The notes beneath the pieces were generated by a model, which saw only the letters and a program-made list of their open reading frames with translations, was not told the origin of the DNA and did not search any database. Shown here in pieces: positions 1-8,842 of a stretch of DNA of 15,233 bases (within the stretch, counting starts at the first letter, position 1; each line of letters opens with the position of its first letter). The stretch covers positions 1 to 15,233 of the forward strand of contig JAAAUF010000966.1 of assembly GCA_015499985.1 (NCBI GenBank), given 5' to 3'. The translations under genes and the position numbers were made by a program. The stretch comes from Haplosporangium gracile. Its lineage: Eukaryota > Mortierellomycota > Mortierellomycetes > Mortierellales > Mortierellaceae.

Positions 1-481
1 CCTGGTCCAACCAGGTCTTGACGCGCGACTGCCAGTCCTTGCGGAAGTGCTATTAAAGAGTTGAGATGCAAGGGTCGTCTGTGATAAGTATCTGCTGTTC
101 TTCGCACGTTGTTATTCCCCGTTGTAGCCTAGTGTCAGAAGAAACACTAAGGACGCCATGCTTGTGAACAAGCCCAGAAACGAAGGTAGCATCCTGCAGC
201 AAGTAGTAGAGTTACGGGAAGCGAGCTATTGGCTCACTGGACGAGTTGTTGTGTGCAACAAAGAAAAAGAGAAAGGTAGTCTTTCCCTTCTTTGTTCACC
301 TCGTGTCAAAAGTAGTCGCAAGCTTCCCGTTCCTTCTCTCCCTGCTGCTGATGGTCTCCCTTTCTGAGTGTCTGCAATAGCGCTCGTCGTTCTGACTGCC
401 CGTAATAACTCAGTTTGGCAAATGTACTGTTTGCTACAGACAAATACGCACCTCTCCGGGCAATTGGTTGTTGTGCTTCAT
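1..481 (-). CDS. RPL13: 60S ribosomal protein eL13 (RPL13), 5' part, truncated by window edge
   Basis: This is the 5' end of the gene for ribosomal protein eL13, a structural protein of the large cytosolic subunit. Coding exon 1 is 481 down to 452 and encodes MKHNNQLPGE. After a 402-nt intron, exon 2 starts at 49 and reads HFRKDWQSRVKTWLDQ up to base 1. The joined sequence matches the very conserved eL13 N-terminus (basic KHNN..LP, then HFRKDWQ.RV.TW..Q), so the ATG at 479-481 is the right start, although the frame stays open further upstream. The remaining roughly 180 residues expected for eL13 lie outside the window to the left. The intron falls in phase 0 directly before the HFRK block. 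No TATA box is visible upstream, as is common for ribosomal protein genes. Seen: exons and splice sites. Known: the family motif. Identity is firm despite only 26 visible residues. Confidence 0.88.
50..451 (-). other. Intron 1 of the eL13 gene (402 nt, phase 0)
   Basis: On the minus strand the donor is AG|GTGCGT (exon ends at 452, GT at 451-450) and the acceptor is TTAATAG|CAC (AG at 51-50). A CTCAAC branch-point candidate lies at about 59-64, some 15 nt before the acceptor. The intron is long next to its 30-nt first coding exon. Ribosomal protein introns often host snoRNAs, so I looked for a C box (RTGATGA) and D box (CTGA) in the sense strand. No TGATGA-like C box was found, and no clear H/ACA element was seen. 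Confidence 0.82.
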
Positions 482-2270
482 GGTCTGTTTGTAAGCGAAT
501 TGTCGATGTCGTAGTAACGCAGTGTGAAGTATGCAAGTAATTGAAAGACGAGCCGGTATTGCCAAGACAGTCGAAAGTATCCAGTAGTTAGGATAGAGGT
601 TGAGAGTTGAGTTGTTCACGGGAAGTATAGTGTAGAAGAAAAAGGAGAAAACAGCGTTGTAAGTATGTCGTCTACTCGCTCGGTTGGATTGAACCCTCTG
701 TCGTCTATTTTCATCGCGCCCTTCTCTTCCTGTGTTAAAAGATCCTGGTTTCTGTTCTTCCTCTTTCAACGCACAAAACGATCGTGATCTCTCCTCTGAC
801 CATGATGTTGGGTTCATGCTGTGTGTGTTGCAGTAAGGTTCTTCCTGATCCATGTAGTAGCTTGGAGTTGTCGGTGTCGCCTCAACTTCCTGCGCTGAAA
901 ACTGAGTCTAGAACAGGGTATCCCCACTCCCTATTGCAGATTCATTCCAGACGACTGATTGACAAGGTTGGATGTTGCTGTTAGCCTGCACTGAGTGCAA
1001 GGCTGGTCGAGTAGATCTCTGGTTCCTCCTAGTGCAACTGATGTCTCTTCCGTTTCCACCATCCTGACTGCTCCTTCCTCCTCACTGGTATATCGATCCT
1101 TCTCTGCCGTACCACCTCACAACATCCACCACTGCTTGTCGATCACCGTTCTGTTCTCTTCTAGTCATGGCCATGACCCAACAAAAAAAGTTTCTTCTGT
1201 GAAAGTTGATGTTGCTGACTTGCGATAAATGATTATAGCCGATACGAGGACATCGATGCCAACAGAGATGTGACAAGATGATCGATGGTGTATCGTGATG
1301 GGTAGTTGGATGGTTTATGGATCTGTCGTTCCTCCCATGGATGTTTCCCTATGGCATCCCTGTGCCCAGAGACCCCTTTCCCGAATTTAATTTTTTGAAG
1401 TCAGTACCAAGTGTTGGTGTTCAGAGAAAGGAGGTTCCAACTATGCACCACCCAAATCCTCCTTTTGCCATCTCTCTCCTTCTCCCACAGTTTGACTTGT
1501 AAAAAAAAAAGCAAAAATTAATTTCATCACGTGCGCTTTGTTCGATTGTCTCTTTACTGATCTTGGTGGCACCCATGCTCCATGCCTCCCAAAAAAGTAA
1601 CCAGAACTGCCACTTTTTCTAAACTTGTCTCCTAGATGATATAACCACATAACGGATGACCACCCAATAACCCCCTCCCGCAATGGCCCAACAATTGACA
1701 GACAAAACTCTTCATTCAGCTCACTGCTTTTACTATCGTCAGGCCGCAAAAAGCCCTATATCCTCTCCTTCCCCTTTTCCCTCCCTCGACCCTCGCCAAC
1801 TGTCGACCGTAACGAGCGACAACGTGCTGCCGCTCTATCCAAATTAAGCGCAACAGCAGTCGAAAAGAGATAAAAAAGAGCGATGCGACAAAACCAGTCA
1901 ACAACATCTCAACGGACAAAGAGGGGGCTCACAGGTCCACGTTCTGCATCCTCAAACAACCATTCGTACTCCCGGCTAAATTTGCATTTACTTTCGCTGA
2001 TTATTTTAGGTCGAAATGAGTGCTGCTGGACTTATTTCGACTGTGTGTGTGTGTGTGTGCGAACACAAACAAACATACACAGACAGACCACAGGGCATCA
2101 TATTGCATAACAAGGCCCTTACCTCATTTATGAAAGGCAAGACTGAGCTGCGAGGAAAAGGGTTGGGGTTGAGGGAAAGAGGAGAGAGAGTAGATGACAA
2201 AACGACCAGAAGAGCATGAAGAGAAAACCAAAAAAGTGAAGGAGCCAAGAGAATATTTTTTTTGGTTGTT
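482..2270. other. Intergenic region between eL13 and the phosphate transporter 3' end
   Basis: About 1.8 kb with no gene I can support. The part next to 481 must carry the eL13 5' UTR and promoter. A perfect CACGTG E-box lies at 1528-1533, too far from either gene to assign. A pyrimidine-rich stretch lies at about 1760-1800. A (TG)9 microsatellite is at 2042-2059. Short open frames here (for example 784-984, 1317-1502 and 1883-2110 on plus) show no recognisable protein signature. Confidence 0.6.
2042..2059. repeat. (TG)9 microsatellite
   Basis: Nine uninterrupted TG dinucleotides in the intergenic region downstream of the phosphate transporter gene. Confidence 0.95.
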
Positions 2271-2276
2271 TTTATT
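2271..2276 (-). terminator. Poly(A) signal AATAAA of the phosphate transporter
   Basis: The plus strand reads TTTATT, so the minus strand carries AATAAA 73 nt beyond the transporter stop codon. It lies in an A/T-rich 3' stretch and is the canonical hexamer at a normal distance. Cleavage would fall somewhere below about 2260. Confidence 0.6.
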
Positions 2277-2348
2277 ATGAAAATGGATGAAGTGAATGGT
2301 ATATTTTATGTGTTGCTAGATAATTAAAAAGAAAAAAAAAAAAGACAT

Positions 2349-3935
2349 TTACTTTTCCTCGGACAAGGAGTTGTTGTTGCTGTGGGCATAGGACTGTCCG
2401 AGCTCGTCCTCGTTGGCGAGCTCCTCGAGGGTCTTGCCCTTGGTCTCGGGGATGAGGAAGGTGACAATAAGACCAATGAGCATGAAGAGGGCAAAGATCT
2501 GAAGCAACTGGGGGATGAAGGCGTTGGGACCACCGCGGTCCTTGAGCTGGGAGAAACCGACCTGGGCAATGATGGCACCGAGCTTTCCGGAACCGGCGGC
2601 GATACCGTGACCGGTCGAGCGGTAGCGGGTAGGGAAGACCTCACCGGGGATGATGAAAGTGGTGGAGTTAGGGCCAAAGTTCTGGAAGAACTGGGTGGCG
2701 GCAAAGAGGAAGACGAAGAGGGCGACGGAGTAGTTCTTGATGGGGTTGTAGGCGAATCCGAGGACGCAGAAGAGGATGCAGGACATGACGAAGCCGATGA
2801 TCTGGATGCGGATACGGCCGAGGCGCTCAATGGTGAAGACGGTGGCCCAGTAGCCGGGGACGGCACCGAGGAGGACAATGACGATCTGGCCGACGGCGGC
2901 GTTCCAGCAGGTGGTCCAGTTGTCACCCTTGACACCGGAAAAGTTGATGGACGACAAGATGAACGAGTTGTTCAAACCAATACCATAGAAGGCAACATCG
3001 AGAGCGAACCAGGCCATGGAGGTACCGAAGAGAATCTTGAAGTTCTGCCACTTGGAGAAGTAGGCGCAGAAGTCGGAGAAGGAGCCCTTGGCGGCAGCGG
3101 GGTTGGCAACGACGGCATCAGCGGCATCATCCTCGGACTGGAGGTGGTTGCGGTTCTCCTTGAGGACATGGGCAACATCGCGCTCGGCCTTGTTGAGGTT
3201 GTTCTCGATATCCAAGACGTAGCGGGGGGTCTCGGGGATGGTCAGACGGAAGTAGACGGCGACGAGGGCAGGCAAGCATCCGAAACCAATGAGGATACGC
3301 CAGACATAGTCGAGGTTGCGGACGTCGGCCTGGATCGAGGTCTTGAAGGCAGCGAGGAGGATGATGGCGACGATACCGGTGGTGAGGTAACCGAATCCCT
3401 GCATGGCAAAGACAGCGGCCATCATGGCACCGCGGCGGTTGGTGGTGGCGAACTCGGAGGTGATGACGGCCGAGAGGGGGTAGTCACCACCGATACCGAC
3501 ACCGACAATGAGACGCCAGACGATCAAGGCAGCAGGGAGCGAGAGGACAAAACCGTTTCCAGAGAGAGCCTGACCGAGAGTAGCAACAATAATAATCATC
3601 AACTCAACACCGTACATGCGCTTGCGTCCCAAGCGATCAGCAAGGGCGCCGAATCCGATCTGACCGACAAAAGTTCCGATGGAGGCAGCAACCTTGATAC
3701 CAAGATCCAAATCAGAGGGGAGTGCACCACCGTAGTAAATCATGCCCAACATGGGGGTGACAAGGTTGATGGCAAACAGATCGTAAGCATCGGTGAAGAA
3801 ACCGACACCGGCGACCAAACAGGCACGGATATGGAACCAGCCAAACTCGGCATTATCAATCTTGGCAAGTGCCTCGCGGCGACGTTGGTTGAGATCGTTG
3901 GCGTCCATCTTTGTATTGTTGTTGTAAGTGGACAT
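2349..3935 (-). CDS. PHO84: High-affinity inorganic phosphate transporter, PHO84/PHS family (MFS)
   Basis: A 528-residue, intronless major facilitator protein of the phosphate:H+ symporter (PHS) family, expected in the plasma membrane to import inorganic phosphate with protons. It has about 12 hydrophobic segments with a central hydrophilic loop at roughly residues 240-295. The signature block GGDYPLSAVITSEFA is at 149-163 and the MFS motif DRLGRKR at 100-106. Residues matching those that hold phosphate and protons in the fungal PiPT structure are all present: D49/D52 in TDAYD, R141, D151, Y152, Q179, W309, D313, Y317, N423 and K451. The C-terminus ends in a short Asn/Ser/Glu-rich tail. Length fits the family (about 520-590). 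The start at 3935 is the first Met; Met10 is a possible alternative. Codon use is strongly biased, suggesting high expression. The gene has its own TATA box, CCAAT/CACGTT cluster and poly(A) signal. A PHO84 role is inferred by family; other PHS members could differ in affinity. Confidence 0.95.
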   Translation of the reverse strand: MSTYNNNTKMDANDLNQRRREALAKIDNAEFGWFHIRACLVAGVGFFTDAYDLFAINLVTPMLGMIYYGGALPSDLDLGIKVAASIGTFVGQIGFGALADRLGRKRMYGVELMIIIVATLGQALSGNGFVLSLPAALIVWRLIVGVGIGGDYPLSAVITSEFATTNRRGAMMAAVFAMQGFGYLTTGIVAIILLAAFKTSIQADVRNLDYVWRILIGFGCLPALVAVYFRLTIPETPRYVLDIENNLNKAERDVAHVLKENRNHLQSEDDAADAVVANPAAAKGSFSDFCAYFSKWQNFKILFGTSMAWFALDVAFYGIGLNNSFILSSINFSGVKGDNWTTCWNAAVGQIVIVLLGAVPGYWATVFTIERLGRIRIQIIGFVMSCILFCVLGFAYNPIKNYSVALFVFLFAATQFFQNFGPNSTTFIIPGEVFPTRYRSTGHGIAAGSGKLGAIIAQVGFSQLKDRGGPNAFIPQLLQIFALFMLIGLIVTFLIPETKGKTLEELANEDELGQSYAHSNNNSLSEEK

Positions 3936-4107
3936 GACTGTATGTGAAGGGGATGGGTGTGACGAAGGAAAGAAGGAATAAATGAAGAAGGAAGTAAAGA
4001 GGGGAGAGAGGAAGGATGATGGGGAGGGGATGAAGAGAAGGAGGAGGAGAAGTAGTTGATCGAGAAGAGGATGGGAAACGAAAAAAAAAGTTGCGGGAGG
4101 TGGTTAG

Positions 4108-4115
4108 TATTTATA
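4108..4115 (-). promoter_or_regulatory. TATA box of the phosphate transporter gene
   Basis: The minus strand reads TATAAATA, about 173 nt upstream of the ATG at 3935. Between them, at roughly 3940-4080, the sense strand is strongly pyrimidine-rich, the usual character of fungal transcription start regions and leaders. Confidence 0.7.
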
Positions 4116-4349
4116 CGATGAATGCAGAGCCAGGATGAACAGTTTTTTACTATTATATCGATCAATTGAAATAAAAAAGCAGGTGCGTACGACCATGGTG
4201 AAAACAACAAATCGAGGTCTTGTTGGGATAATAAGTGTCAACTGGACATTATTACCATCGGAGTGAACTGCAAAAGGGTAAAAGGAAAGAGGGAGGGGCT
4301 AAGAGATTGAGCCGAACATCTGAATGAGAGCCTTGCAGGAATCCTAATC

Positions 4350-4421
4350 ATTGGCTGGAGAGAGCAGGGTATGGGCCAAGGGATTGGCAACGTGCTCAGA
4401 GGGATTGGTAGCAACACCAAT
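4350..4421 (-). promoter_or_regulatory. Candidate upstream activating region: four CCAAT boxes and a CACGTT core
   Basis: CCAAT occurs on the minus strand at 4350-4354, 4383-4387 and 4404-4408, and on the plus strand at 4417-4421. The 9-mer AGGGATTGG (plus-strand reading) is exactly repeated at 4379-4387 and 4400-4408, 21 bp apart, about two helical turns. The minus-strand core CACGTT lies at 4389-4394, right beside one CCAAT. CACGTT/CACGTG is the known core for Pho4-type bHLH regulators of PHO84 and PHO5 in yeasts, and CCAAT is the HAP/NF-Y site. The cluster is 235-315 bp upstream of the transporter TATA box. Regulation by phosphate starvation is inferred, not shown. Confidence 0.45.
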
Positions 4422-6746
4422 GCTCGGTAAAGAGTTGGTGCGCAGAATCGACCACACAGAGCGCAGGAAAGAAAAAAAGGAACAGGACAGGGGTAAAATA
4501 GTGTGGAAAACAAAGAAAATTGAAGAGCCATAATATTGAATACATGAAAAATAGAACACAGACAGGGCCAGACCTTTTATTTTTCTGTTGCCCAGCTGCA
4601 CACGCTACTTTGTTTTGTCATGTTCACACCTTTTCCGTTCAAGCAGGCAGGCAGACACAGGACAGGGTGCAGGACTTGTTGTCTTCTTTTTGTTCCATTG
4701 TCGCTTTGTTTGTTCTGGTTCCCCCCCTGTCCCCTATTTCACTTCCTGTGTATGGCTCTTAGTCCCCCTCTTGTAACGCCAATTGGAGGGTGCACAGGGG
4801 GGCTGATGCCCAATAGATGAAGACGCGTGGTACTAGGACGCAGATGATTGGCTGGACTTCAACTCAAATAAGGTTTATCGCAAGGAAAGAAAGAAAGAAA
4901 ACGGAACATGCTTCCATCTTGTTGTTCGTAAAAAGATAACATACTGGTATCTCTTTTCGACAGCCAGCCCTTACCGCCATCCGTAAATTGGCATTAGGGC
5001 ACTACCATTTTCTCTCTTTCTATCTTTCCTGTTTACTCTTTTGGGTCGATGGAACACGGAGGTCACCTTTCTCTTTTGCTGGAAATAGATCGTTCGGATG
5101 GACCTTTCTTTTCTCAGGGGAAGAGAGTGGAGGACGAAAAAAGAGAGCGTGGAGCAGGCAGGGGATATTACAAAGACAAACAGAAAGACCAGACGACCAG
5201 ATTCGACTGTCGACTTGCTTGTCCTCTGTCTCCAAATTCGACTCTCCCGTCCTTCTTCTGTACTCTTCCATTGATCTATCCCCCATTTTTTTTGGAAAGA
5301 TAGAAAAGAACATTACAAAATACATGAAATGTATGCTACTGCACAACGTTCAATCAATCACCTTAATTCTTGTTTATCTTTACTCTTGAGCATGTAAGTA
5401 AGTAAGCAACTATGCAAACCGAGCAGCAAAGCGGCATTTTTTTTTATACTTGCGCCTTGCATAGATACGGCACTTTGTGTATGAAAATCCTAAAGCCCAA
5501 GCTCGTTTTGTTTCTGCAAAAAGGAACGTGGAAGAACACGCATTCAGGAGAGGATGAACACAAAAGAAGAGTGCGGTAATATAAGCAAAGAAAAGGAAGA
5601 GAAACAAAACAACCGATAACCGACAATCGAACAAAAAATACCACTGTTTCTCCGGGCCTTTAGGCATATTTTTTCTTTCTTTTCCTTGCGCTTTCATCCT
5701 TTCGCTGTAAAAGTGTCAAGAACAGGAAAAGGAAACGCACATTGCAGGATGGACAAAGCATGTCCAAAAATAATCAGGCGGTTTACAAAAATGGATGGAG
5801 TTGTCTTGTGTGTACAGTGGATGAATGTTACCCACTCCTCTCCCTCGTCCCCCCACGTTGGGTCAAAGAGTCGTCCGCATTGGATTTTGAAAGTGCTCAC
5901 GGTCCCTCACTTTCCCTCATATCTTTTTAGGTTGTTGTGTTGTGTTTTTTTTTGAAAGTCCACACACATAGAAATCATAAATCTTAAACGTGCCACATAC
6001 GAAGAACGTGCTACCCAATCCTCGATCCGAAGAGGAAGGCATGGTGTTCAACCTTCGACTCCTGTACACGAAAACGTGCAAAAAGGTTGACCGTTCTAAG
6101 GTGCTCGCACCTAGAAAGGCAATACCCATGTCCAAACGCTCAGCAACATCCCCAAATACAGAAACTTGAACAACAAAGCAACTCAAACACATGAAGAACA
6201 ACGAGAGCATGCTTGGCCGAGGGTATTGGGATGGGTCATGCGGTGAAGACTATTACTCTTTTTGTTTTTGTTGCGATCGTTTTGGATGTTTTTCGTTTTC
6301 GTCGATGTTCATGATCATCTTGGTGTCCAGCTGGATGCCTCCGAGTTTCCTAAACGATCGAGAGAAAGGGACGAATGGGATGAACCCCGCGACGCTAATG
6401 AAGAAAGAAACCTAGACAGACGAAGACATAACCGCCGAATATCGAAGTCTTCCTAAAGCATAACTTCCTCTTCCCTCTTTCTCGCTCCTTCGTACACCCT
6501 CATTCTCAGCGTAGCATTTGTTGTTCGCAGTCCGGATGAATGTATTATTACACCGCGGATCTAGACTGTGGGGAAAAGGAGAAATAAAGGACATGCATCA
6601 ACGATTTACCGAGGAAATCAAGGGCGCAAAGAATGGATGGTGGAAGAAAATGCGCAAGGGTGAACCGAAGTTGCGAAAGAGAAAGATATGTACAAAAGAT
6701 GAGAGATAGAGATGTGCTAAGCAACGAGTCCTTGAGTTCTTTTTTC

Positions 6747-6776
6747 TCACCTCTTTTCCCCTAGGGCAAGAGGTGA
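6747..6776 (+). other. Hairpin, 9-bp perfect stem
   Basis: TCACCTCTT at 6747-6755 pairs perfectly with AAGAGGTGA at 6768-6776. The 12-nt interior can form a further CCC/GGG stem (59-60 region with 64-66, loop of three or four). It lies in the middle of the gene-poor region, with a T-run just before it. Function unknown; it could belong to an unannotated non-coding RNA or be chance. Confidence 0.6.
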
Positions 6777-7010
6777 AGTGGCGAGACTAAGATTGGTATC
6801 CCTCTTTTCTTTGTCACGCTCTCAACCGCATCCACTCTCAAATCCCAGAAGTCCTACTGATGCACACCTAGATCTCGAATAAAAAATGAACCTAAGAAAC
6901 AGTGCGCGGATTGAAGAGATACTTCCATAGTGTCTGATGCGATCGGGCGTTGTGAGGAGGAAGAACGGAATTCATGAAGCAGTCTCCTATCTTCGCGCAG
7001 TCTCTTCTTT

Positions 7011-7030
7011 ACAACAACAACAACAACAAC
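7011..7030. repeat. Trinucleotide (ACA)n microsatellite
   Basis: Twenty bases of uninterrupted ACA/CAA repeat in the gene-poor region. Not inside any supported coding frame. Confidence 0.93.
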
Positions 7031-7792
7031 GGACGAGGAGCACCTTTCATTTCAGGAAGGAACAAATGAATATTCGAGTGTGACAATATAAAAAAAATGT
7101 TCAGATATACTTTATTTGTTTTGAGGAAGGAATTTCGAGATGAACCAACCAGTGTGTGTTTCTGAGACCATTCACACAACCACCCATCCCACCTTGAACT
7201 TGTGTTTCTCCAAAAGCAGGTAAACATGTACAAATCGACAACAGAGAAAGAAGAAGTGAGCACCAAAAAGGCAGAAAGAAGAGCAACGAAACGCAAACTT
7301 TGGCTCGATCAAGGTGTAAAGGGCTGGTGGGTCATCAAGAGGTATGCTCGACCGGTCGCACGTGTAGAGGATCAAAGATTTCCACTCGTTCATCTATGTC
7401 TGGAATGGTTACACAGGAATTTTTTTGAGGAAGAGAAGGCTTGTGTTCTTTTTGTCTGTGGCCATCTGTACTTGAAAAGAAGGGGAACTCAGAAAGGAGG
7501 GGTCAGTCTTTCGAAGAGGAGGGAATGTAGGTAGTGGTAGTAGAGTAAGGAGAAGACAGGAGAAGAGAGGGCTCTGGACCAGAACAAAAACAAGACGTAC
7601 AAGAGCGAGATGTCTAGGGAAAATTGGCGGTCAATTGCTATTCTCCCCCATATGATATGAACGACATCACGAGTTGCCTAGGAAAAGAACGGAGGCTATG
7701 AGGGCTGACCTCGTAGAATCTAGTCTAAAAGAGAATCTATGTCCATTCTCCGGACCGTAGTATGAATAGGTGAAATGCAGGAGTGATATGTA

Positions 7793-8047
7793 TTACAATA
7801 ACGCCGAGCATCTCCAGTACAGGATGTATTCATATTCGACTTGCCTGATCGTGTTTCTCTGCTTGTGAACATGCATATTCTCCTTCATAGACTGGAGCAG
7901 CATCGCTTCAAGTCTTTGTACCGTACCCTTGTTTCTTTGTTCGACTTGACACATATGAATATGTCCTCGAGTCCTTTTTTTAAAGACACTAGTCGTTATT
8001 GCTCTACCACCAAACGACCTACTATTGTCACACGCGGATAGACACAC
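7793..8047 (-). pseudogene. Possible relic of a Zn2Cys6-type transcription factor (linker/dimerisation part)
   Basis: This minus-strand frame has 84 codons. Its residues 38-54 read RNKGTVQRLEAMLLQSM, very like the basic linker plus first coiled-coil heptads that follow the zinc cluster in fungal Gal4-type regulators. Nearer the N-terminus it reads SACDNSRS, resembling the start of a zinc cluster (ACDNCRS) with the second cysteine changed to serine. The other expected cysteines are missing and no middle homology region follows. A separate small frame at 8028-8111 begins with a good ATG, so a broken N-terminus is conceivable. No function is claimed; a chance resemblance is the main alternative. 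Confidence 0.25.
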
Positions 8048-8706
8048 CTTGAGGTCCCCGGCCAGCCCTCATACCGATGGTAGGGAGAGCCCTGAGCATT
8101 TTACCTGACATCTTCGTCGTCTTGTCTTGACTAGTTGGTCGTGACTTACTCTTCTTTTCGTCTTCTCATCAATTGCCTGTCGTCTTGTTGGGTTTGAGCC
8201 GCTTCTTCTGTTTCTTTGACGGCGTTCTTAATAGTGACCAGAAAAAGAAGTACTCATCCTAAAAAATACTAATAGTTATTCCATGAGCGAAAAGGAAAAG
8301 ACAGGCGAGTTGGATATGAAAAGAGGTGAGAAATGAAATGAGTAAGACGGACAATCCTTTTCATAAAATTCTTGAACAAGTGTCCCTCCTTTTTATTACC
8401 AATGTAAAAAAAAACCTTCGCTCTCCTCGTCCACGTTTTTTTACTCGTCTCCTTATTATCTCCGTGTATCAAGGAGAAAAGGTGTATCGATGTCAGTGAG
8501 CCAGCCCGTATAGAACAAGACGTGCAGGATAGATAATAAGAAGAGCAATGACTACTAGCCTCAACTTGACAATGGGCGCCGCCCAGTTGGTGGCCTTGTT
8601 CGCGCAATAAGCTAAACATATATGTTCTCGCCATGCATTGGCACGACTAAGCAGAAGAAAGGTACAATCTAATCCTACTGAAGCACTCTTGACAATTTTT
8701 TTTTCA

Positions 8707-8713
8707 TATAAAT
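8707..8713 (+). promoter_or_regulatory. TATA box of the small secreted-protein gene
   Basis: TATAAAT lies 136 nt upstream of the ATG at 8843. The stretch between them is C/T-rich and ends in a C/A-rich sequence immediately before the start codon, the same layout as the transporter gene and the gene at 15132. Confidence 0.68.
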
Positions 8714-8842
8714 GGATGAAGCGCTCCCACTCTTTTTAGTAGAAGTTCTTTACGTATCATTACAACCTGTCAAAACCACATATCGCCTTCTTTCACGTTC
8801 CATCCATCTTCCTTCTACGCACCGCCCCACCACCACAACATA

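Larger units (their letters stand above)
4116..8706. other. Long divergent intergenic region (about 4.6 kb)
   Basis: This stretch separates the minus-strand transporter from the plus-strand secreted-protein gene. I find no intact gene in it. It contains the transporter upstream region (4350-4421), alternating purine-rich and pyrimidine-rich tracts that create short K/R/E-rich or S/F/L-rich open frames, a CACGTG at 7359-7364, an ACA repeat at 7011-7030, a strong hairpin at 6747-6776 and a possible transcription factor relic at 7793-8047. No conserved U-snRNA, SRP RNA or tRNA box was recognised. Confidence 0.55.

Noticed and set aside
434..853. Minus-strand ORF of 139 codons containing the eL13 first exon
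   Set aside because: Only its last part (481-452) is coding. The upstream extension has no eL13 similarity and the conserved N-terminus starts at the Met at 481.
1883..2110. Small plus-strand ORF preceded by a C/T-rich stretch, with an acceptor-like TTTTAG near 2010
   Set aside because: No recognisable protein, it runs into a TG microsatellite, and there is little room for a gene before the transporter 3' end.
2324..2935. Minus-strand Ser/Pro-rich ORF overlapping the transporter 3' part
   Set aside because: Shadow frame of the strongly biased transporter gene.
2349..3935. Considered whether the transporter was horizontally acquired because it lacks introns
   Set aside because: Intronless PHO84 genes are common in fungi, and it carries fungal-type promoter and poly(A) signals.
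5917..6210. Minus-strand ORF of 97 codons not on a skewed tract
   Set aside because: No motif, no promoter or poly(A) signal, and no continuation found; chance is sufficient.
6262..6709. Plus-strand Arg/Glu/Lys-rich frames resembling splicing-factor tails, with a Lys-rich frame opposite
   Set aside because: Both strands give protein-like charged sequence because the DNA is purine-skewed. No domain or splice structure could be fixed.
7009..7296. Minus-strand ORF with a signal-peptide-like N-terminus
   Set aside because: The hydrophobic stretch comes from T-rich sequence, and the end is translation of the ACA repeat opposite strand (Leu run).
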